Source: Gammaproteobacteria bacterium (GTDB lineage Bacteria; Pseudomonadota; Gammaproteobacteria; Burkholderiales; Nitrosomonadaceae). Taken from it: a stretch of 64,000 nt of DNA. Every line of letters starts with the position of its first letter. The stretch's first letter is position 1. The stretch is taken from assembly GCA_015709615.1 (NCBI GenBank), contig CP054179.1:806001-870000 (forward strand), in the 5' to 3' direction. The notes under the pieces were generated by a model. The model saw only the letters and a list, made by a program, of their open reading frames with translations. It was not told the DNA's origin and did not search any database. Shown one piece after another: positions 59,070 through 64,000 of this stretch. Position numbers and translations under genes: made by a program.

Positions 59070-59393
59070 TTATTTGCATTTGATAAATAGATTCCGGGTG
59101 ATTGTTGTACCGGAATATGACGAATATCCGACCGATGGTGATTGTGTACTTGCGCCAAGTTCACTGATTGCTTGAAGGAAAGGAACAACATCACCCTGCT
59201 GATTCAGCAGGTGATACCCGCGCGCGCCGCAAATCTCCCCTGCTTTCTCAAGGCAGTAGCTATAGTTCAATCCGGAGCCACTACAGTTGATGTTATGCCC
59301 TTTGGTTCCATCAGCCAGAAACACTTCTCTGGAAGTAACACAACCTTGAAGCATTGCGGCAAAGACGATAAGAATAAAAAGTGATCGAGACAT
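59070..59393 (-). CDS. Small lipoprotein
   Basis: 107 residues; lipobox MLQGC at about residues 14-18. The mature part has an even number of Cys (INCSGSGLNYSYCLEKAGEI) and a Ser/Thr/Tyr-rich end. Ribosome site AGAAGGAAC. Unknown function. Confidence 0.75.
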   Translation of the reverse strand: MSRSLFILIVFAAMLQGCVTSREVFLADGTKGHNINCSGSGLNYSYCLEKAGEICGARGYHLLNQQGDVVPFLQAISELGASTQSPSVGYSSYSGTTITRNLFIKCK

Positions 59394-59535
59394 ATTTGTT
59401 CCTTCTAATTATTTGATCACAAATCCACTATGCGGGAGCATAGCCACTTCCCGACTCGATTTTATACCACATCGCAGTGACGCTGTTAGTTCTCAGTGCC
59501 ATTAAAAATCAGACAGCATCTACTCTCCCCCTCAC

Positions 59536-59575
59536 AAACAAAAAACCCGTAGAACGTAGTCCTTACCTGCAGGGA
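59536..59575 (-). terminator. Weak terminator-like element
   Basis: Minus strand ACGTTCTACGGG followed by TTTTTTGTTTG, with an imperfect upstream arm (CCCTGCAGG). It belongs to the same sequence family as the hairpins at 57881 and 61579. It is located between the PilZ protein gene and the lipoprotein gene. Confidence 0.4.
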
Positions 59576-59601
59576 TGTTAAGCAAAATGACCATGAGTAA
59601 T

Positions 59602-60480
59602 TTAGATAATGATCGTAGGATCCTTCACAATTTCCTGATGCACAAAACTACGCAAAGCCGAGACTTGTTCAGCGCTCGGATTGACGAACTCAACGCCGTG
59701 GCAAAATAGCAAATCAGATTTTATATTCGAGGACTTAATATTCGCCCTCAACAACATGGGAATATTCCGTTCTTCAAATTGCAATTCAAAAGACAGCTCC
59801 AACTTTTCGTTAGGTTTTAATCCCAGATCGTCTTGTACAGTAATCTGTGCGCCGCTCGCACTCAAATTGGTGATTAAAATTTGCGCGATGGTTACATCGG
59901 CTTCCGCTCTGATTTCAGTTCTAATCCGTCTCGATTTCCGGATTATCTGACCATTGATCTGCTTGGGGAAAGATAAGCAAAGACATTTGAAGGGATGCTT
60001 GATCACATGATCGACGAAAACTTTAAAGCTGAATGCATTTTGCCCATTAAAGAAATTGGCCTGCATTTGATCGCCTTCCACAAATGGAGCCCCTACCATT
60101 TGATCGGTTGCTGGCAAAGAAACCATCAACGTTACTTTAGGGATATATCCGATCACGGTCACCATGCAAGTACCGTTCTTTGAAAAACATAGGCTTTTTG
60201 TATTGGATTGCGGCTTTAACAGCAACTTATCGCCGACCTTAAGCTGCATATCGCTAAAATCAAAAAAGGCCGGGTAATTATCGTTCGGCCCGTCATGATT
60301 TAATTGATTTTCTTTGCATTGAAAGAAAATTTTTCTATCGGGCAGTTTTCTCAGCTCATCCGGAGTTTTAAATATATGCCCCCGCTCTCGCAGCACTGCG
60401 TGATTTTGATCTACTAAATTATGTGGTAATGGCTGGCCGATTTTTAAATCGGATAGCTGGATTTGCGTTAAATTCATCAT
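59602..60480 (-). CDS. YcgR-like PilZ-domain protein
   Basis: 292 residues. The YcgR N-terminal-like domain (LKVGDKLLLKPQSNTKSLCF) is followed by a PilZ domain from about 195 (RKSRRIRTEIRAEADVTIAQ with the RxxxR loop, then NLSASGA). PilZ proteins bind cyclic di-GMP and act on motility or exopolysaccharide. Start ATG 60480 or 60477. Next to an HD-GYP gene. Confidence 0.85.
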   Translation of the reverse strand: MMNLTQIQLSDLKIGQPLPHNLVDQNHAVLRERGHIFKTPDELRKLPDRKIFFQCKENQLNHDGPNDNYPAFFDFSDMQLKVGDKLLLKPQSNTKSLCFSKNGTCMVTVIGYIPKVTLMVSLPATDQMVGAPFVEGDQMQANFFNGQNAFSFKVFVDHVIKHPFKCLCLSFPKQINGQIIRKSRRIRTEIRAEADVTIAQILITNLSASGAQITVQDDLGLKPNEKLELSFELQFEERNIPMLLRANIKSSNIKSDLLFCHGVEFVNPSAEQVSALRSFVHQEIVKDPTIII

Positions 60481-60766
60481 CTCTATCTTAAAGAACAAGT
60501 GATGAGAATTACGTTAAATATATCGATAGCTTAAGTCGGAATATTCTGTTTTTATGTAGGATAATTCTTCTTTGCAAAGAAAGGAAATCACTTTAATCAC
60601 GAATAAATAACAATTGCTTTCATAAAATAGTAGTGCAACCGGCAAGGTTATGGTCGACCAACCAACACCAATGCTTCATTGGTTAAATCCCTATTTCAAA
60701 CACGCTGACTAGGACGCATGCAAATTCCCCTTTTGCAGCAATTTTCCGGTAAAAATTAACCAAAAT

Positions 60767-61381
60767 TCACAACAACTTTATTTCACCAAATAACTTAAGT
60801 AAACGTGGGTCATATTGCTGTGAATCACGCCGCATGATTAGCAATGCTTCTTCAGCCGTCACGCCCTTGTGATATGGCCTGCTCATCGTTAATGCATCGT
60901 AAGAATCCAAAATCCTGACAGCTCTCGCTAACAAAGGAATGTCATCCCCGGATAAACCCTCTGGATAGCCGCTGCCGTCATAGTTTTCATGATGATAGAG
61001 AACGATGTCTGTAATGCGTGAATCCAGGTTCAATGGACTCAGAAGCTTACAACCGATTTCAGTATGTTGCTGGATCAGCAAAAACTCGCTGGTGGTCAAC
61101 TGCGATGGCTTGTTTATGATGTAGTCACTAATATGCAGCTTACCAATATCATGCATGCCGGCGCCAATAGCCAGAAACTCGGATTCTTCCAATGACAACC
61201 CGATTAGTTTGGCGAATGAAACCGTATTTCTCCTCATCCGCTGCTGATGTCCGCCAAGATCCGGATAACGTCCATCGATGATGCCATTGACAAAGTTTAA
61301 GGCAACGACAGGATCTATTGTTTCCAAAACAAGATCATCGGAATATGGTGATGGGATAGAAGCATGTGAATAATTTTGCAT
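60767..61381 (-). CDS. HD-GYP phosphodiesterase domain protein
   Basis: 204 residues. HD: GMHDIGKLHISDYIINKPSQ. GYP: HHENYDGSGYPEGLSGDD and ARAVRILDSYDALT. All metal-binding His/Asp residues are visible. It hydrolyses cyclic di-GMP if active. It lacks a receiver domain, so it is a stand-alone enzyme. Confidence 0.9.
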   Translation of the reverse strand: MQNYSHASIPSPYSDDLVLETIDPVVALNFVNGIIDGRYPDLGGHQQRMRRNTVSFAKLIGLSLEESEFLAIGAGMHDIGKLHISDYIINKPSQLTTSEFLLIQQHTEIGCKLLSPLNLDSRITDIVLYHHENYDGSGYPEGLSGDDIPLLARAVRILDSYDALTMSRPYHKGVTAEEALLIMRRDSQQYDPRLLKLFGEIKLL

Positions 61382-61578
61382 GGCAATCCTCTCAGGTTAA
61401 ATTTCAGAACGAACGAACCAAGCCATAAACGGATTATCAAAAAATATATTTTGTCAGCGTATTCTTTTTCCCCCTTGGCATAAAGATTGCTGTCTGTAGG
61501 ATTCCGCTGAACTGAGCAGCGCGCAAAATATAAATAGCGGCAGGGATTTCTCCAGCCAAAAAGAATTCTATGAGCATC

Positions 61579-61622
61579 AAACAAAAAACCCCGTGGAACG
61601 TAACGGAGAACGTTCCACGGGG
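61579..61622 (-). terminator. Strong intrinsic terminator
   Basis: A 13-bp perfect stem (CCCCGTGGAACGT/ACGTTCCACGGGG, 61589-61601 with 61610-61622), followed on the minus strand by TTTTTTG. It ends the gene at 61727-62050; the 345-base gap from 61382 holds nothing else. Confidence 0.9.
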
Positions 61623-61726
61623 CCGTTTGCTTTTGAAACAGGATGATGTATGCAAAAATAATAGCGGCACATGCGCTTCAAACTTTAGCAACAAGCAAAT
61701 TCTATTGCCTCAGCTGCACAAATTAA

Positions 61727-62050
61727 CTACAAAGCATCGAAATTAAGAGGCAACCTTTCCCCCAACCAGCGGGCAAAAATGGTATGTGCCGCCAATTTAT
61801 CTTCCTGAGCAGGGTGAATCAAAACGGATAACCCTGCCCTTTTCCGGTCAATGATGCGAGCAACGGCGCCGATACTGGATGAAGGAATATGAACCACAAA
61901 CATCGGTTTGGGGTGCGGCCCGGAAGGATCGAGCATCAACTCGCTGACATGCGCCGCTTGCGGAATGGCATAGATCAGATTATCTCTGACTTTTTCCGCC
62001 AGCACGCTTTCATTTTTCGAAAAATAGATATGCGCGTGAAAAGTTTCCAT
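61727..62050 (-). CDS. DOPA 4,5-dioxygenase family protein
   Basis: 107 residues from ATG 62050 (site AAGGAAAA). FHAHIYFSKNESVLAEKVRD, then HPKPMFVVHIP, SVLIHPAQEDKLAAHTIF and WLGERLPLNF match the family throughout, with the His residues that would bind iron. Physiological substrate unknown. Confidence 0.9.
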   Translation of the reverse strand: METFHAHIYFSKNESVLAEKVRDNLIYAIPQAAHVSELMLDPSGPHPKPMFVVHIPSSSIGAVARIIDRKRAGLSVLIHPAQEDKLAAHTIFARWLGERLPLNFDAL

Positions 62051-62357
62051 TTTATTTTCCTTATTATCAGTTTTTCCCGCCATCGCAATTAAGCAGCTAT
62101 TGCAGCGCTCATAGCCCTTTGCAATAGAGAGGTCATCTACGGATCAAGTTCACAAATTGTTTTGTCAGTAATTTCTTATTTATTTGCAAGCAACAAAGCG
62201 CCTCCCTGTAGGGTTCAATGACATTCAACGCATTGATTACTCTCATTTAGAAAATTTGAACACGACAACCCCGCCTTAGATCGCAGCACCCTTCCCTATC
62301 AGCCATCCGGTAGCGCGATCTCAACTAAAACTCAAATTTCAGGTAATCACAAATAAT
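62051..62357. other. Intergenic region before early-left promoter
   Basis: About 300 AT-rich bases with no ORF of coding character. It may contain the leftward promoter of the dioxygenase-like gene. Confidence 0.4.
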
Positions 62358-62400
62358 TTAGCGTTACGCTATTGACACTATCTTAGCGCCTCGCTAATAT
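62358..62400 (+). promoter_or_regulatory. Operator-covered promoter (PL-like)
   Basis: -35 TTGACA (62372-62377), 17-base spacer, -10 TAATAT (62395-62400). Two 15-bp palindromes overlap it: TTAGCGTTACGCTAT (62358-62372) and TTAGCGCCTCGCTAA (62383-62397). They match the operators at 53764-53826, so the CI repressor should silence this promoter. Confidence 0.85.
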
Positions 62401-62473
62401 TTAACTATCAACCAGCCACTACAAGTCGTGAAAGCAGGTGAGGTTGATAACCGAAACTACTTTGGAGAATCCC

Positions 62474-62776
62474 ATGAGAAAAATTGTAATTGCTTTATCG
62501 ATGTTGATTGCCGCGCCGGTTATGGCGGCGGATTACTGGAAAATGACCGGTGTCATGGCGGTTTATTCCGGCCCGTTTGGCAGTCCTTACTCAGCGCCGA
62601 TAGTCAACGAAACCCGCTACAAATCAGCAGCCGCTTGCGATGCGGCAATTAACCAGATTACCCAGTCTCACCCGAGATACACAGCGATAAACAACGAAGG
62701 TGTGATGCTGCCAGCAAGCAAAGCCACCAACGGCTGGGTTGCCGCCGCGGCTGCTTGCATCAAACAGACTGAATAA
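62474..62776 (+). CDS. Small secreted protein
   Basis: 100 residues from ATG 62474 (site TGGAGAATCCC). Signal peptide MRKIVIALSMLIAAPVMA with cleavage before ADYW. Two Cys in the mature part. First gene of the operon behind the PL-like promoter. Unknown function. Confidence 0.75.
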   Translation: MRKIVIALSMLIAAPVMAADYWKMTGVMAVYSGPFGSPYSAPIVNETRYKSAAACDAAINQITQSHPRYTAINNEGVMLPASKATNGWVAAAAACIKQTE

Positions 62777-62894
62777 TCCCAAGGCTACCTCCTTAAGCCG
62801 TGCACTCGGTGGGGCCTGTGGAAGCCAGGCAATTAAATAACCAAAAGCGCGAGGTGAGAAATGATCAAGCGCAAAGAAAATCGGAGTTAATGCA

Positions 62895-63158
62895 ATGAAC
62901 ACCCTTTCAATAATAGATTTAGAAAACCGCCTGCGCGGTTGGGTATGCCAGCAACCGGGCCCGGTCACCGCGGAAGAAGCGGCAGAATTTCTAGGCATGC
63001 CGCAGGACTCGGATGGCACTTATTACGCCATCCCCGGAATCGGCAAAGCACTGGAAAACATAGGCTGCGAAAAGGAAGTATTAATCCACTACTGGCCACC
63101 AGTCATGAAGTTGGATCAACCGGAACAATCGCAATTAACCCATAAGGAGCAATCATGA
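62895..63158 (+). CDS. Hypothetical early phage protein
   Basis: 87 residues (LENRLRGWVCQQPGPVTAEE, AAEFLGMPQDSDGTYYAIPG) with a winged-helix-like pattern. A nine-codon ORF just upstream may couple translation. ATGA overlap with the next gene. Confidence 0.7.
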   Translation: MNTLSIIDLENRLRGWVCQQPGPVTAEEAAEFLGMPQDSDGTYYAIPGIGKALENIGCEKEVLIHYWPPVMKLDQPEQSQLTHKEQS

Positions 63159-63496
63159 GTAAACCGATCACAGACACGATGCATCACATCGGCAATGGAT
63201 TCTTTATCAGCACCGCCAGCGACAAATTTAAGGAGCTGATTAAAAAGGTAGACGAAACCAACAAACCGGGAAAGATCGATCTAACGATCAGTGTTAAGAA
63301 ACTGTTAAAAACCGGCGCCATGCATGTCACCGGCAAAGTAAAAGCAACCATGCCGGCGGATGAGCCAATGGAAACCGTTTTATTCACAACGGACGACTGC
63401 AGCCTATCGGTAGACAACCCGAGACAGCAGAAACTTGAGCTGAAAGTGGTTGACGAGCAAAAGCAAGAACCCAAAACCATCGAAGCAACCAATTAA
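63155..63496 (+). CDS. Hypothetical early phage protein
   Basis: 113 residues (MHHIGNGFFISTASDKFKEL; LKTGAMHVTGKVKATMPADE), beta-rich. This sort of protein regularly sits before DUF2303 proteins in phage early operons. Function unknown. Confidence 0.75.
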   Translation: MSKPITDTMHHIGNGFFISTASDKFKELIKKVDETNKPGKIDLTISVKKLLKTGAMHVTGKVKATMPADEPMETVLFTTDDCSLSVDNPRQQKLELKVVDEQKQEPKTIEATN

Positions 63497-63534
63497 TAGC
63501 CACCAACTTCACAACAAACACCACAGGATAATAT

Positions 63535-64000
63535 ATGGATACCGTAAAAAATAGCAAAACTCAGGAAATCGTGGAACTCGCATCTAAAATTCAACCGGTC
63601 GAAATAGTCAGCAATGGACCATTTAAACGTGTGGCATTGCCGCCAGGATGGAAGCTTGAGGAAAAAAACGACCAAATCTTGCAGGAAAAACCATTAAGAA
63701 AATCGGGACTGATCACACTTGACGATTTTGAAAGTTTCATAGCCTACATAAACAGGCATAAAGTTGAACTAGAAACGGTCATTTATTGCGACGCCGATTA
63801 TGAAAAATCAAAAATCAGATTTACATGCATCTTCGACGATCACTCATCCGGTTCGGACGGGCAAAATTGGCAAGCTTTCAAAGCAAATTACAACCCGCTA
63901 TTTTCAGAGGAATGGAATCGTTGGATAAGCAACGATGAGCAACGTTTATCACAATTTGAATTCGCCAAATTTATTGAAAATAACCTTGACGACATAGCCG
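63535..64000 (+). CDS. DUF2303 (YfdQ-like) phage protein, truncated by window
   Basis: 155 residues visible: RVALPPGWKLEEKNDQILQE; WQAFKANYNPLFSEEWNRWI; LSQFEFAKFIENNLDDIA. This is the DUF2303/YfdQ family of phage early regions. The gene continues beyond 64000. Confidence 0.9.
   Translation, partial: MDTVKNSKTQEIVELASKIQPVEIVSNGPFKRVALPPGWKLEEKNDQILQEKPLRKSGLITLDDFESFIAYINRHKVELETVIYCDADYEKSKIRFTCIFDDHSSGSDGQNWQAFKANYNPLFSEEWNRWISNDEQRLSQFEFAKFIENNLDDIA

Overview
The window looks like a stretch of a betaproteobacterial chromosome, most plausibly a Nitrosomonas-type ammonia oxidiser. This is inferred from gene style, moderate GC content, a PEP-CTERM secreted protein and the insertion-sequence repertoire; no rRNA or nitrifier marker gene is present to prove it. 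Almost the whole window is mobile DNA.

Bases 1-12.2 kb are an integrated island. It starts with a type I restriction-modification pair (hsdM and the start of hsdS, minus strand). A plus-strand recombination block follows: a DUF932 protein, a YqaJ-type exonuclease and a cysteine-cluster 'hydrolase or metal-binding' protein. Next comes a P4/CP4-57-like satellite block: an AlpA-type regulator, a YagK/YfjJ (inovirus Gp2-like) replication protein and two tandem paralogous GTPases. At about 12.0 kb a tRNA-Ser-like 3' end is followed by the N-terminus of a P4-type integrase. That integrase is cut off by an insertion sequence, so a second element probably began there.

Bases 12.3-16.5 kb are a nest of insertion sequences. 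Two inverted 871-bp IS481-type copies (one intact, one broken by paired frameshifts) abut the two ends of a 25-bp-IR IS3-type element. Fragments of an IS256-type and another IS481-type transposase are also present. A TylF-like O-methyltransferase is trapped inside. A clean promoter and a tRNA-Gly/tRNA-Cys/tRNA-Leu cluster follow at 17.0-17.4 kb.

From about 17.4 kb to the right edge the window is dominated by a large, apparently complete prophage whose late and replication genes lie mainly on the minus strand. Read from right to left it has a Cro/CI immunity switch (53.5-54.2 kb), a CII-type regulator, small early genes, O- and P-like replication proteins and a probable late regulator. These are followed by an AntA/AntB antirepressor, a PEP-CTERM cargo gene, a lambda-like head (Nu1-like small terminase, gpA, gpW, gpB, gpC, gpD, gpE), a P2-like contractile tail (Z, V, PAAR, W, J, I, H, sheath, tube, E/E', T, U, X, D) and a lysis region with a holin candidate and nested Rz/Rz1 spanins. 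A KilA-N antirepressor and a DinD homologue sit at the left end. It is therefore a lambda-head/P2-tail mosaic. Intrinsic terminators split the late genes into fibre, sheath-to-D and lysis units.

Between the CI repressor and a second operator-covered promoter at 62.36-62.40 kb lies about 8 kb of cargo. It holds two tiny ORFs encoding a shared Trp-Cys-Glu-x-Glu-Pro-Cys-Lys-Cys-Lys motif, a lipoprotein, two SNase-type nucleases, two coupled membrane proteins, a DUF488 protein, several small secreted or membrane proteins, a YcgR/PilZ-like protein, an HD-GYP domain and a DOPA-dioxygenase-like protein. The promoter at 62.4 kb carries the same 15-bp palindromes as the CI/Cro switch and drives a second early operon (ending in a DUF2303 protein) that runs off the right edge. 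The most novel-looking material is this immunity-adjacent cargo locus, especially the duplicated Cys-rich micro-ORFs.
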